Positions 23,946 to 33,330 of a DNA stretch of 64,000 bases are shown here, piece by piece. The notes under the pieces were generated by a model. It was not told the DNA's origin. It saw only the letters and a list, made by a program, of their open reading frames with translations, and did not search any database. Numbering within the stretch: position 1 is the stretch's first letter; each line of letters opens with the position of its first letter. Position numbers and translations under genes: made by a program. This DNA is from Aldehydirespirator sp965200005 (lineage in GTDB: Bacteria; Actinomycetota; Acidimicrobiia; Acidimicrobiales; Aldehydirespiratoraceae), in NCBI GenBank assembly GCA_965200005.1, contig OZ241331.1, positions 3,224,001-3,288,000 of the forward strand. Direction: 5' to 3'.

Positions 23946-26072
23946 GTGTCGGCCAGGGATGGTTGCCTAATGGGAGTAGTTGCACTTGGCAGTTACCTTC
24001 CGGGGTCTTCTGATCCGGATGAACTACTTGATGCATTTATCGAATGGTCGTTTGATGCGGGTCTGGAACTCTATGAGCATCAGGAAGATGCGGTGTTGCG
24101 TCTGCTCGCAGGTGAGAACGTTGTGCTATCGACACCTACTGGTTCGGGTAAGTCTTTGGTGGCCATGGCAGGGGCTTTCGCTATGTTGGCTGCCGGGCGA
24201 ACAGCCACGTATACGGCTCCGATCAAGGCACTCGTAAGTGAGAAGTTTTTCGAACTGACATCGGCATTCGGGCCCGCCAATGTAGGAATGATCACCGGTG
24301 ACGCTTCCGTGAATCCAGAGGCGCCGATCATCGCCTGTACAGCTGAGATCCTTGCGCAACGGGCGTTACACGATGGAGCCGACACACCCACCGACCTAGT
24401 GGTGATGGACGAGTTCCACTATTACGCCGACCGGGATCGGGGCTGGGCATGGCAGGTGCCACTACTTGAGTTACCAAATGCTCAATTCCTGTTGATGTCG
24501 GCCACGCTCGGCAACACTTCGGCACTGAGACGTGACCTAACCGCTCGGACTGAACGTCAAACAGCCCTGGTTTCCTCGGCTAGCCGACCCGTGCCTCTTG
24601 ATGTTGAGTATCGCGAAACACCTCTGCATGTCTCTGTTGAGCAGGCCCTCAAGAGCGGTCATGCACCGGTGTACATCGTGCACTTCACACAGAAAGCGGC
24701 AACCGCACGAGCTCAAAGCCTGACAAGCCTCAAGGTGCTCGGGCCCACTGCCAAGGCCGCTGTGAAGGAAGCCATCGGCGGGTTTCGCTTCGACACTCCG
24801 ATCGGCAAAGACTTGCGCCGGTTCGTGTTGGCCGGCATCGGTGTTCACCATGCGGGAATGTTGCCGAAGTACCGGCTGCTAGTTGAGAAATTGGCTCAAC
24901 AGGGGCATCTTCGCTTGATTTGTGGCACCGACACTCTCGGTGTTGGTGTGAACATCCCGATCCGTACGGTGCTGTTCACTCAGTTGTACAAATACGACGG
25001 GCGCAAGACCCGAGTGCTTTCGGTTAGGGACTTTCAACAGGTTGCTGGTCGTGCTGGTCGGCGTGGCTTTGACACGTCTGGAAGCGTTTGGGTGCAGGCA
25101 CCCGAGCATGCCGTAGCGAACAAACGTGCGGTGATGCGTGCCGGTGGTGACCCAAAGAAACTGCGCAAGATCCATCGAAAGAAGCCACCCGCTCGGGGCT
25201 ATGCACATTACGACGACAAGACGCTTACCCGCTTGTGGGATGGTGTCCCAGAGACGTTGCAGTCAAGCTTTGATGTCACTCACGCCATGATGCTCAATGT
25301 CTTGGATCGGCCGGGTGATGGTTGCGCAGCCATGAAGAAACTGCTGACAGACAATCACGAGCCGAGAAACCGCCAACGACGGCACATTCGCAAGGCCATC
25401 GGTGTTTATCGCTCACTTCTTGATGCCGACATAGTCGAGATACTGGATGTGCCTGATGAAGTAGGTCGCCAAGTTCGTGTGAACCTTGACCTGCAAGACG
25501 AGTTTCGCTTGAACCAGCCTCTAAGTCTGTTCGTGGTAGAAGCGATGGAGGCTCTTGACATTGAAGCAACCGACTACCACTTGCAAGCCCTGAGTGTCGT
25601 GGAGTCGGTGCTTGAGAATCCGATGGCCGTCTTGCTGGCACAGCGTGACCGTGCGCGCGACGAATTGATGGCCGAGATGAAAGCCGAGGGTGTCGAGTAT
25701 GAGGAACGCATGAGACGACTCGCCGAAGTGAGTTGGCCAAAACCAGAGGCAGAGTTCATCGAACCTGCCTTTGAGGTCTTCGCCCGCCATCATCCCTGGG
25801 TTGGCTATCACCGTGTCAGCCCCAAGTCGGTGGTGCGTGACATGTTTGAGCACGTCGACACGTTCAACCAGTTCGTGTCTCGTCAAGGACTCAAGCGTTC
25901 AGAGGGCCTGGTGCTGCGCTACATGTCGGACTGTTACAAGACACTCGTACAAACCGTCCCGGCAGCAGCACTCAACGACCAACTCGCAGAGCTAACCGAG
26001 TGGCTAGGCGACCTAGTCCGAGGAGTCGACTCCAGCCTCCTAGATGAATGGGAACGCCTCCGCACCCTCTAA
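23946..26072 (+). CDS. Ski2-like DEAD/DEAH-box helicase with DUF3516-type C-terminus
   Basis: A superfamily 2 helicase of about 700 residues. Motifs in order: ELYEHQEDAVLRLL (Q-like), TPTGSGKS (Walker A), TAPIKALVSEK (Ia), DEFHYYAD (motif II, DEFH), MSATLG (III), GTDTLGVGVNIP (V) and QVAGRAGRRG (VI). The Ski2/Mtr4-like spacing followed by a 300-residue helical region is usual for the actinobacterial group carrying DUF3516, thought to act on RNA. The frame opens with GTG 23946; ATG 23970 (MGVVALGSYLPG) is an alternative start. It lies just upstream of a defence operon, but such helicases are common core genes, so membership in the defence module is doubtful. Confidence 0.85.
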   Translation: MSARDGCLMGVVALGSYLPGSSDPDELLDAFIEWSFDAGLELYEHQEDAVLRLLAGENVVLSTPTGSGKSLVAMAGAFAMLAAGRTATYTAPIKALVSEKFFELTSAFGPANVGMITGDASVNPEAPIIACTAEILAQRALHDGADTPTDLVVMDEFHYYADRDRGWAWQVPLLELPNAQFLLMSATLGNTSALRRDLTARTERQTALVSSASRPVPLDVEYRETPLHVSVEQALKSGHAPVYIVHFTQKAATARAQSLTSLKVLGPTAKAAVKEAIGGFRFDTPIGKDLRRFVLAGIGVHHAGMLPKYRLLVEKLAQQGHLRLICGTDTLGVGVNIPIRTVLFTQLYKYDGRKTRVLSVRDFQQVAGRAGRRGFDTSGSVWVQAPEHAVANKRAVMRAGGDPKKLRKIHRKKPPARGYAHYDDKTLTRLWDGVPETLQSSFDVTHAMMLNVLDRPGDGCAAMKKLLTDNHEPRNRQRRHIRKAIGVYRSLLDADIVEILDVPDEVGRQVRVNLDLQDEFRLNQPLSLFVVEAMEALDIEATDYHLQALSVVESVLENPMAVLLAQRDRARDELMAEMKAEGVEYEERMRRLAEVSWPKPEAEFIEPAFEVFARHHPWVGYHRVSPKSVVRDMFEHVDTFNQFVSRQGLKRSEGLVLRYMSDCYKTLVQTVPAAALNDQLAELTEWLGDLVRGVDSSLLDEWERLRTL

Positions 26073-26138
26073 CCCCAATACAATCCATCTTCCTGATGAT
26101 CCATCTCATCTGATATGCTCACTAGATCTTGATACTTA

Positions 26139-27962
26139 ATGGCCTATTCTGTGCTTGATACAGATATCATGGAGATCGTGTCTAACCCATCCGATGACAG
26201 TCAATTCGCTCAGCTATATCTTGAGAGCTGCACAATCCATAACTTCCGCGGCCTCATGAACTGCCACCTGGAGTTCGAGAGAGATCTCACTCTCCTAGTC
26301 GGCCGCAACAACGCAGGCAAGACGCGCATCTTGAGGGCGTTGGAAGTTGCTTTCGGGCACCCCGTGAGGCTCGACGACCTGACCGTAGGCAGTCTCGAAC
26401 CCGCGACGATCGAGATAGTCATCGCGCCCGCGCATAGCCGTGAAGGGTCAGAAGACGAAGAATTCGATGAGTCTGTCGTGGAGCTTCTAGGGCGGGGGGC
26501 GATGCACGATCTGGGTGAGACGCGGACACGCGAACGGTTCGCATGGCGAACCACCGCCCGAAAGTCTGATGAGGGCCTAGGCGCTCAGACTGTGTCCGAA
26601 CTACTCAACTTCAATCATCGAAGCGGAAATTGGGAACTCCAAGAGAGTCCACTCAGACTAAGTCGACGCCAGAGTCGTTTGTTCTCAGCAAACTTAGTAC
26701 GCGAGAGTCGAGACTTGGGGCGCGACCTCTCCCAACGTGGTTCCGCGATTCGGCGTATACTTAGCGATCTCGAGATTGATGAAGCACAACGAAGTACATT
26801 CGAGAGTCAACTTGAGAAGCTCAGCAAGTCAATCAGCCGAGAGAGCGATGTCCTACAGGACGTGCTGATTTCATTGAAGGAACTCGAAACACTCGTAGGC
26901 ACAATGGGGAGCCCCGAGATTAATCCCCTGCCATCACGCTTGGAAGAATTGTTTAGGTCGGTCGCTATTGATCTCGACACAGGAAACGGTGCCCTTCCGA
27001 TTCGTTTACACGGAGCCGGTGCGCGCAGTCTCGCGTCCCTTCAGATTCAGGGCGTCAACTATCGATGGCGACTTGGTCGCGATGGACCCTCAATTAGACC
27101 CTTCCCGATCACGTTGGTCGAGGAACCAGAAGCCCACCTCCACCCCCAAGCTGAGCTTGAGTTAGGCGAACTGCTCGCGCCTCTACCCGGTCAGGTAATC
27201 GCAAGCACTCACTCTGTCCACCTTGTCACTTCAGTGGACGGTCGATGCATTCGGTTACTACGGCAAGAGATGGGTGCCACTCGGATTATTGATCTAGAAC
27301 CCGATCAGCGGTCCGGACATCGGCTCAAGCGGCCGGTGACACACGGTGAGGAGATCGAGAAGCTCAAGCGGCTCGTCGAGCGACCGTTCGGCGAACTGTT
27401 GTTTGCGAACGCAGTAGTAATGGGGGACGGAGCTACGGAGAGAGCATTCCTTCCAGCTTTGTTACGCCATGCGCTCGGCGCACGTGCACATGGCGTGTGT
27501 GTGATTGATCCTGGAAGCCTAGGAACTGAGATGGCTCGTGCAGTCGCGAAATTCGCAGACCTGGTGAATATTCCGTGTCACATTTACGCTGACAGTGACA
27601 AAGATGGGCGAGGTGCAGTCGGGAACATTATGGAACAGGTTTCTCTCATACGCAGACCTCGCGTCACATGGATCGGCGGCAGCAAGGATGCGAACGTCGC
27701 CTTTGAGAAGATGATGGTGACCTTTGACAAGCAGTTGTGCCTTCGAGCCGTTCAAGACGTTCGACCTGACCTAAAAGCAGGTAAGCCGCTCAAACTTATG
27801 ACAGGGCTCAAGGGATCGGTCGGAGTTGCTCTAGCAAGGCGGCTCATCGATAAGTATTCGGATCTTGACGAATGGCCGGACTCACTCAAGGAACTGATCA
27901 ACCACCTCAAGGAAGACTTGGACGGATCCCGCAAGACGAGACAGGCTTCAGACTCACCATGA
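26139..27962 (+). CDS. gajA: Gabija-type OLD-family ATPase/TOPRIM nuclease (GajA-like)
   Basis: A 607-residue OLD-family protein. The ABC-like ATPase part has FRGL, Walker A GRNNAGKT (55-62), a long coiled linker (about 180-260) and Walker B LVEEPEAHLHPQ (about 325-337) with the switch STHSVHL. The C-terminal TOPRIM domain has GDGATE (about 429-434; a variant of the usual EGxTE) and YADSDKDG (about 484-490), the expected metal-binding residues. Length is close to GajA (about 580). It is followed with an ATGA overlap by a UvrD-like helicase, the arrangement that defines Gabija phage defence and class 2 OLD proteins. In Gabija, GajA is a sequence-specific DNA nickase controlled by nucleotide level. 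G+C is lower than in surrounding genes. Confidence 0.85.
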   Translation: MAYSVLDTDIMEIVSNPSDDSQFAQLYLESCTIHNFRGLMNCHLEFERDLTLLVGRNNAGKTRILRALEVAFGHPVRLDDLTVGSLEPATIEIVIAPAHSREGSEDEEFDESVVELLGRGAMHDLGETRTRERFAWRTTARKSDEGLGAQTVSELLNFNHRSGNWELQESPLRLSRRQSRLFSANLVRESRDLGRDLSQRGSAIRRILSDLEIDEAQRSTFESQLEKLSKSISRESDVLQDVLISLKELETLVGTMGSPEINPLPSRLEELFRSVAIDLDTGNGALPIRLHGAGARSLASLQIQGVNYRWRLGRDGPSIRPFPITLVEEPEAHLHPQAELELGELLAPLPGQVIASTHSVHLVTSVDGRCIRLLRQEMGATRIIDLEPDQRSGHRLKRPVTHGEEIEKLKRLVERPFGELLFANAVVMGDGATERAFLPALLRHALGARAHGVCVIDPGSLGTEMARAVAKFADLVNIPCHIYADSDKDGRGAVGNIMEQVSLIRRPRVTWIGGSKDANVAFEKMMVTFDKQLCLRAVQDVRPDLKAGKPLKLMTGLKGSVGVALARRLIDKYSDLDEWPDSLKELINHLKEDLDGSRKTRQASDSP

Positions 27963-29788
27963 CTCAAAGCTTTGACTTCGATCTGAGCGATGAGCAACAA
28001 GCGGTCGTAGAGAGCAACGCACCCGCGATTTCAGTTGTAGCTAGTGCAGGTAGCGGCAAGACTGAAGTTATAGCGCGTCGACTAGAGCGGCTTATACGAG
28101 ACTCGCCGCACAGCCACTTTCGTGTGCTAGCTCTGTCCTACACCGTCAAGGCAGCCAACGAGTTAGGCAATCGGCTGCGGGAACGTCTTGGTTCTGCCTA
28201 CGAACGAGTAGATGCTGAAACGATCCATGGCTTTGCTCACTCGCTCATACGTCAGCACGGCACCAGGGTCGGACTTCCGCTAGATCCAGAGGTGATCGTT
28301 CGCGATGAGGACCGAGCTGAACTTCTAGCAAGATTCATATCAAAAAAGGGCAAGACAGTTCCTCCGCAACTTGATGACTTGTTGCGAGTTCTTGATCTCA
28401 AGCGAGCAAGAGGAGAGTCTTCGACTCGCATTGATGAGTGGCACAGAGCCCTAATGGATCTAGGTGCTGTCGATTACCCATCCATGTTAGTACGCGCTCA
28501 CGAAATACTTCAGTTCAGATCAACGCGTCGATTACTTTCGCGCGTTTACAGGCATGTTATTATCGATGAAGCGCAAAACCTTACTAATGCGCAGTATTCG
28601 CTGCTTTGCGCGGTCTTCGGTGAGCCAGGCACTCAACACAATGGCAAAGTTAACACAATGCTGGTGGGTGATGCCAAGCAGTCAATCATTGGATTCGCGG
28701 GTGCAGATCCGGAGTTGATTCGCAAATTTGAACGTCAGTACAAGGCCAAACGTTTCACACTGACCAAGAATTTCCGGTCTGCATCCAGGATAGTACGATT
28801 GGGCAATTGCGTATCTCGAGAACTCAATCGAAGCGAGCCGGTTCAACCCGTTTATGGCATCTCTGACTACGCCGCTCAAGGAATCATACGGATGAAGTGT
28901 ACGCCCGATGAGGCTATCGAAGGACGATTCGTAGCATCGTGGGCACTTGATCTCGTCTTAAAAGGGCTCCCAAGTGAATCAATCCCGAGTGGTGAGCAGG
29001 CGAAAGTACGACCTGAGGACATAGCGATACTGGGCAGAACCGGTAGTGCATTGAGATGGGTCGCGGCGGCTCTCCGAGACGCGCGCCATGAGCCGGCCGT
29101 ATCAAGCCTGCCGGACGACTGGCTTGGCTCGACAGTCGGCAAGGTTGCATACGAAGTAGCTGCGTACGGAAACTCAAAACCTCACCAGTCGACCAAGTGG
29201 CAGTTGATTCGGTTGCTGGATTTGAGCTATGACACTTCTCTTGAGAAGCCCGCTGACCTCATCGCGGTGCTCGAAGCTCGCGATGAACAAGGTCTCACAC
29301 AACTCGCGTCACTCATTGAGATTGATGATCCCAGTAAGTTCGTTGATGGTCTCGCGGAAATAGAACTTGATCCCGAGAGTCCCGAACTCGCTGCGTGGGA
29401 GGCTGATTCTGGACTCATTGCAGACACATGGACGTCTTTTGAACGTGAGACTAGCCCTCTGGCTCGAACGTGGTCTAACTTCAGATTCTACGCCTCCCAG
29501 CGGGTACGCGGGAGTGATTTGTCTCCGGGGATCAGGCTTCAGACGGTACATAAGGCTCAAGGTCGTGGGTACCGGGCGGTTGCGATTGTGGGCATGAATC
29601 AGGGACAGTTTCCTGACTTTCGTGCGACGTCGGAGAAAGCACAAAGAGAAGAACTGCGTGCCTTTTATGTGGCGGTTACCCGGGCGCGTCGCGCACTACT
29701 TCTGACGCGGTCTGAGCAGCGGATGACACGCTATGGGCCTTGGCAAACCGAGCCATCTGAGTTCTTGCGACTGGTGACGCCCGACTGA
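27959..29788 (+). CDS. gajB: Gabija-type UvrD/Rep-like helicase (GajB-like)
   Basis: A 609-residue superfamily 1A helicase. Motifs: DEQQAVVES (Q), VVASAGSGKTEV (Walker A, about 28-35), THGFAHSL-like Ic region (TIHGFAHSL), VIIDEAQNLT (motif II, DEAQ in place of DEAD/DEEQ), GDAKQSI (III), TKNFRSASRIV (IV), TVHKAQGRGYRAVAIVG (V) and FYVAVTRARRALLLTR (VI). The order and completeness suggest an active ATPase. It starts inside the stop of the OLD gene (ATGA), so the two proteins are probably made in fixed ratio and form a complex, as GajA and GajB do. It is longer than the first-described GajB (about 500 residues). Low local G+C (for example 26 of 60 bases at 28501-28560) suggests horizontal transfer. 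Confidence 0.85.
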   Translation: MTQSFDFDLSDEQQAVVESNAPAISVVASAGSGKTEVIARRLERLIRDSPHSHFRVLALSYTVKAANELGNRLRERLGSAYERVDAETIHGFAHSLIRQHGTRVGLPLDPEVIVRDEDRAELLARFISKKGKTVPPQLDDLLRVLDLKRARGESSTRIDEWHRALMDLGAVDYPSMLVRAHEILQFRSTRRLLSRVYRHVIIDEAQNLTNAQYSLLCAVFGEPGTQHNGKVNTMLVGDAKQSIIGFAGADPELIRKFERQYKAKRFTLTKNFRSASRIVRLGNCVSRELNRSEPVQPVYGISDYAAQGIIRMKCTPDEAIEGRFVASWALDLVLKGLPSESIPSGEQAKVRPEDIAILGRTGSALRWVAAALRDARHEPAVSSLPDDWLGSTVGKVAYEVAAYGNSKPHQSTKWQLIRLLDLSYDTSLEKPADLIAVLEARDEQGLTQLASLIEIDDPSKFVDGLAEIELDPESPELAAWEADSGLIADTWTSFERETSPLARTWSNFRFYASQRVRGSDLSPGIRLQTVHKAQGRGYRAVAIVGMNQGQFPDFRATSEKAQREELRAFYVAVTRARRALLLTRSEQRMTRYGPWQTEPSEFLRLVTPD

Positions 29789-29841
29789 CTCTTTCACGGC
29801 ACTGCCGGAGCCGACTCCTGAATGAGTGGTCCGTCAATCGG

Positions 29842-30651
29842 CTATTGCCAGAGGGGGGATAGGGAACTGAAGTCGGGGCCTCTTCTTAGGGAGTGGCCTC
29901 CGTCTATGTTGATGGATGTGCCTGTGATCCAGCGGGATTCGTCGGAAATCAGGAAGCGCACGAGGGCCGCTACGTCTTCTGGTTGGCCTACTCCTCCGAG
30001 CGGTGTGTTGTTGATGTAGCTCGCATAGATCTCAGAATCTTTGGGGATGAGTTCCATTATCTCGGTGGCGATAAACCCCGGTCGTATTGCATTGAAACGC
30101 ACGCCTGAAGGGCCGTACTCGTCAGCCGCGTTACGGATAATGGCTTCGATACCAGCCTTTCCCGGCGTATACGCACCGAAATAGGGATGCGTCACGTGAG
30201 ACGCGATAGAAGACATGGCAACGAATGAGCCCCGCGTAGCTTTCAGGTGCTCAACTGTGTGTTTGATCGTCAGCATCGTGCCAACGACGTTTAGCTCAAG
30301 CACTCTCCTGAACTCATCAGTGTCCAGCAAGTGATACGGCCCCATCCCGCCACCACCGCCTGCGTTGGCTACCACGCCGTGCAAACCGCCTGTCGCCGCG
30401 GCTGTCTCAACGGCAGCGATTACCTGAGGCTCAGATGTGACATCAGCGACGCAGTACTGAATCGACCCGCCATCTGCACACGCAATGCTCTCGGCAGCGT
30501 TAACCAGCGTTTGCTTGGTGCGGCCACAGATTGTGACATGCGCTCCCTCACCAACAAGACGCTCAGCACAAGCACGACCGATACCAGTACCACCACCCGT
30601 AACCAAGACCGACTTGCCCCGCAATTCACCAACACGTCTTGAAACTGTCAT
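29842..30651 (-). CDS. SDR-family oxidoreductase
   Basis: A 269-residue classical SDR: cofactor loop TGGGTGIG, ADVTS, NAGGGGG, catalytic Ser in AMSSIAS, YTPGK (Tyr and Lys) and the closing INIDGGHSLRRG. The final GTSINIDGG is typical of the FabG/glucose-dehydrogenase-like group. Substrate unknown. A ribosome-binding stretch GGGGAGGA lies before the ATG at 30651 (a GTG directly in front at 30654 is the alternative). It is convergent with the Gabija operon, 54 nt away, and marks the right edge of that accessory stretch. Confidence 0.85.
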   Translation of the reverse strand: MTVSRRVGELRGKSVLVTGGGTGIGRACAERLVGEGAHVTICGRTKQTLVNAAESIACADGGSIQYCVADVTSEPQVIAAVETAAATGGLHGVVANAGGGGGMGPYHLLDTDEFRRVLELNVVGTMLTIKHTVEHLKATRGSFVAMSSIASHVTHPYFGAYTPGKAGIEAIIRNAADEYGPSGVRFNAIRPGFIATEIMELIPKDSEIYASYINNTPLGGVGQPEDVAALVRFLISDESRWITGTSINIDGGHSLRRGPDFSSLSPLWQ

Positions 30652-30778
30652 CACGTCTGTCCTCCCCGCTACGCGGCCGCTTTACCTAACAGAGCTCAAG
30701 TCCCTCAGAAACACGACCGGAAGTGAATTCGAAGATGCGCATCACTCCTGCGGAATCCGAGGATCACCGACCGATTTG

Positions 30779-31618
30779 CTATTGCGAACTGCTTGACGGT
30801 GAACGTTGACCGAGGTGGCTGGCAAGGTGCAACAGGTTTGGGCAGCCTTCAATCTTGGCGAACTTGCGGTCAACGTACAACAACGTCACGAATATGAGCA
30901 AGAAAGCGACCACGAAGTTGGTGGCCTGGCGTGTGATCAAGAAGAAGTTGACTCCGGCAGCATTGTAGAGCCAGATGTCCCAGATGGACGAACCAACCTC
31001 ATAGATCGTGATGACCCAGGTGACATTGCGCAACGTGGTAACGAAGTCTGGATGATTCTGAACCGAATCTGGAAGTGCCAAAAATCGGCGTGCTACCCAC
31101 ACCATGAACGGCCTTCCCACAATGACCGTCACTGCCGCAGCGATACCGACCATCATCTTCGTCCCAATGCCAATACCGAAGTAGACAGCCTCGGCGCTCA
31201 CTCCGAAATCAACGATTTCACGCTCGACTGCGATACTGATAGCGGCGCGCACCAGCAAGTAACCAGTGATCACCGGCAGCCATGTACCGATTGGCAAACC
31301 ACGACGTTTCCTGCTGAACGCCGCCTTTACCGACCAGGCTGTAGCTGCCAGCACAGCTATCTCAGTGCTTAGCCAGTTGTAGAACACCAGGAACAACACG
31401 ACAGGCATGAACTGATCAAGATTGCTGCGCCACCCCCAAGCTGCCTGTCGCGATGTCCGAGCTAACTCGCGGGTGTCAGATTGTGGGGCATCGTCCGAAA
31501 CGTCTGACTGCGACATGTCGGCCGCCGGAGCCAGGCTATCGGTGCTCGTCATGTCGCTCGGCCGTTCGGATCCGAGTCGGCTCGGTGCCGATTCCTTGGA
31601 GGTAGCGCTGCCGGTCAC
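30779..31618 (-). CDS. multi-pass membrane protein (VC0807/DUF3159-like)
   Basis: A 279-residue protein with a polar N-terminal 70 residues (Ser, Asp, Thr rich) and five or six membrane helices from about residue 72 (MPVVLFLVFYNWLSTEIAVLAATAW, LLVRAAISIAVE, VYFGIGIGTKMMVGIAAAVTVIV, ITIYEVGSSIWDIWLYNAAG, NFVVAFLLIFVTLLYVD). The pattern resembles the VC0807/DUF3159 membrane families of unknown function; that assignment is tentative. The GTG start overlaps the stop of the MDMPI-family gene by 4 nt, so the pair is an operon. No catalytic motif seen. Confidence 0.65.
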   Translation of the reverse strand: MTGSATSKESAPSRLGSERPSDMTSTDSLAPAADMSQSDVSDDAPQSDTRELARTSRQAAWGWRSNLDQFMPVVLFLVFYNWLSTEIAVLAATAWSVKAAFSRKRRGLPIGTWLPVITGYLLVRAAISIAVEREIVDFGVSAEAVYFGIGIGTKMMVGIAAAVTVIVGRPFMVWVARRFLALPDSVQNHPDFVTTLRNVTWVITIYEVGSSIWDIWLYNAAGVNFFLITRQATNFVVAFLLIFVTLLYVDRKFAKIEGCPNLLHLASHLGQRSPSSSSQ

Positions 31619-32376
31619 GGAGCTAGCGATGTCCAGGCTCGTGCCGTCTTTGCGTCGCCGACAACTGATAGGGAAGGATCGTCAAGGGGCAGGCGGTTCC
31701 ACATCGCCAAGAAGAGCGCACCACCGGGCCCGCGAATTGCAGCATCACCCTTGATGTGGGCGTGCTCGAAGTGAACGACATCGCCTTCGACCTTCACATA
31801 CCACTCGCCGTCACCGTCAGTGCGGTGCAAGTGAAGGCTGCCCTCCGGAATGTCACGGGGACGACGCTTCTGGGCGTTCGGCAGCACAAACTCAAAGAAC
31901 TCATCAACACCATCACGCCCGAAGTCTCCATCCACCGGGCCAGCCTCACCGACAGCGTTCTCAGCATCCCAGCGATGAACTGCGGTCTCGTGCAACATTC
32001 GACGCAAATAGAAACCAGCATCCTCACGAGGCGACCAATTCCAAACCGGCTCCTCAGGATCGATACCCCTTAGCGCATCCAAGACCTTCTCAAGAGACTC
32101 AGTTGCAAAGTCGACAACAGAGTCGTCGTCTGGCGTGACCGGCATCTGCTCACGAGACAGGGGCTCAGTCGCACGAAGTGCCACATAGGTGCCCACAAGG
32201 CCATGCACCCAACCCATGTGACCCACAAGGTCACGCATCTTCCACTCACCACAACTCGGCACGGGAGCGTCTAGGTCGGAACGGCCAACCTCGATTAGGC
32301 GTCGACCGTCTTGCTCGATCTGGTGGCAGATGGAGTCTGACATTTCATTGGCTGCGGAGTTTGAAGTCACACTCAC
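31615..32376 (-). CDS. maleylpyruvate isomerase-family mycothiol-dependent protein
   Basis: About 253 residues in the DinB-like four-helix MDMPI fold. Signature parts are VPSCGEWKMRDLVGHMGWVHGLVGTYVALR and MLHETAVHRWDAENAVG, which supply the metal-ligand His, Glu and His; the C-terminal 90 residues are the SCP2-like/MDMPI C domain (EGDVVHFEHAHIKGDAAIRGPGGALFLAMWNR). Such proteins transfer or isomerise small molecules using mycothiol; the substrate is unknown. Starts at GTG 32376, GTG 32370 and ATG 32343 are all possible; the open frame extends to 32724 but the extra part is not family-like and overlaps the divergent SDR. It fits with mca elsewhere in the window. Confidence 0.78.
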   Translation of the reverse strand: MSVTSNSAANEMSDSICHQIEQDGRRLIEVGRSDLDAPVPSCGEWKMRDLVGHMGWVHGLVGTYVALRATEPLSREQMPVTPDDDSVVDFATESLEKVLDALRGIDPEEPVWNWSPREDAGFYLRRMLHETAVHRWDAENAVGEAGPVDGDFGRDGVDEFFEFVLPNAQKRRPRDIPEGSLHLHRTDGDGEWYVKVEGDVVHFEHAHIKGDAAIRGPGGALFLAMWNRLPLDDPSLSVVGDAKTARAWTSLAP

Positions 32377-32470
32377 AGTCTGGCCTCCACAAGTGGTGTT
32401 GGCCCACAATTCATGACGAGTCCATCCCGACTCTGTGCTGTGAGCCCACCTGTCAAGCCAAGATAGTGAC

Positions 32471-33268
32471 ATGGGAACCTTTGCGATCACTGGATCGGCT
32501 TCGGGAATGGGAGCGGCAACTCGCCGACGATTGGAGTCAGCAGGACACCGGGTCATCGGAATTGATCTGCGTGAGGCTGAAGTCGTAGCTGATCTGGCGA
32601 CAGACGGAGGCCGCTCCCACGCTGTTAAGGCCACAATCAGAGCAAGCGATGGGGTGCTTGATGGGCTCGTGTCGGCAGCTGGTGTGGGGCCGCCCACAGC
32701 AGGTGAGTTGATTGCCAGTGTCAACTATTTCGGATCGCAGGCGATTCTCGAAGGGCTTCGCCCCGCACTCGCGGCCTCGGATGGCGCTCAGGTTGTGCAG
32801 TTCGGATCGAACTCCGCCACCATCACCCCGAACCTGCCCGTTGAACTCATCGATGCTTATCTCGAGAATCGAGAGTCTGACGCTCGATCACTGATCTCTG
32901 AGATGGACGCTGTAATGGCTTCTGGTGTTGCCTACGGGGCAGCAAAGCTCGCAATCACACGCTGGTGTAGGCGTGCTTCGGTTACCCCGGAGTGGGTAGG
33001 TGAGGGCATCCGTTTGAATGTGATCGCTCCAGGACCTGTTCAAACTCCACTGCTAGAGGCCACTCAGCAACATGCGGTGTATGGAGCGTTCATGAAGGAC
33101 TTCCCGCTGCCAATTGGCGAGATACCCGATGCCGAAGCCATCACAGACTGGGTTGAGTTCATGTTGTCACCTGCTGGACGTGTCATGTGTGGTTCGGTGA
33201 TTTTCGTTGATGGGGGCACGGATGCATTGCTGCGACCCGACGACGCGCCGAGCCGCTGGGAGCTATAG
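32471..33268 (+). CDS. SDR-family oxidoreductase (3-alpha-HSD/carbonyl reductase-like)
   Basis: A 265-residue SDR of the short 3-alpha-hydroxysteroid dehydrogenase type: cofactor loop TGSASGMG at the very start, a short Rossmann part with VIGIDLREAEVVADLAT, no typical NNAG but SAAGVG, catalytic Ser in QFGSNSA, YGAAK, and GSVIFVDGGTDALLRPD at the end. Close relatives reduce steroids or aromatic carbonyls; this is family knowledge and not proof. The ATG at 32471 is used. It is divergent from the MDMPI gene and convergent with the LMW phosphatase gene. Confidence 0.82.
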   Translation: MGTFAITGSASGMGAATRRRLESAGHRVIGIDLREAEVVADLATDGGRSHAVKATIRASDGVLDGLVSAAGVGPPTAGELIASVNYFGSQAILEGLRPALAASDGAQVVQFGSNSATITPNLPVELIDAYLENRESDARSLISEMDAVMASGVAYGAAKLAITRWCRRASVTPEWVGEGIRLNVIAPGPVQTPLLEATQQHAVYGAFMKDFPLPIGEIPDAEAITDWVEFMLSPAGRVMCGSVIFVDGGTDALLRPDDAPSRWEL

Positions 33269-33330
33269 ACAACAGCTCTTTTCGATTGACACCACTCGCG
33301 GCCGACCCATGTCAAACTCGAAGCCGACCG

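Noticed and set aside
23946..26072. Ski2-like helicase as a third Gabija component
   Set aside because: It is separated by 66 nt, its G+C is closer to the core genes, and DUF3516-type helicases are ordinary actinobacterial genes; Gabija needs only two proteins.
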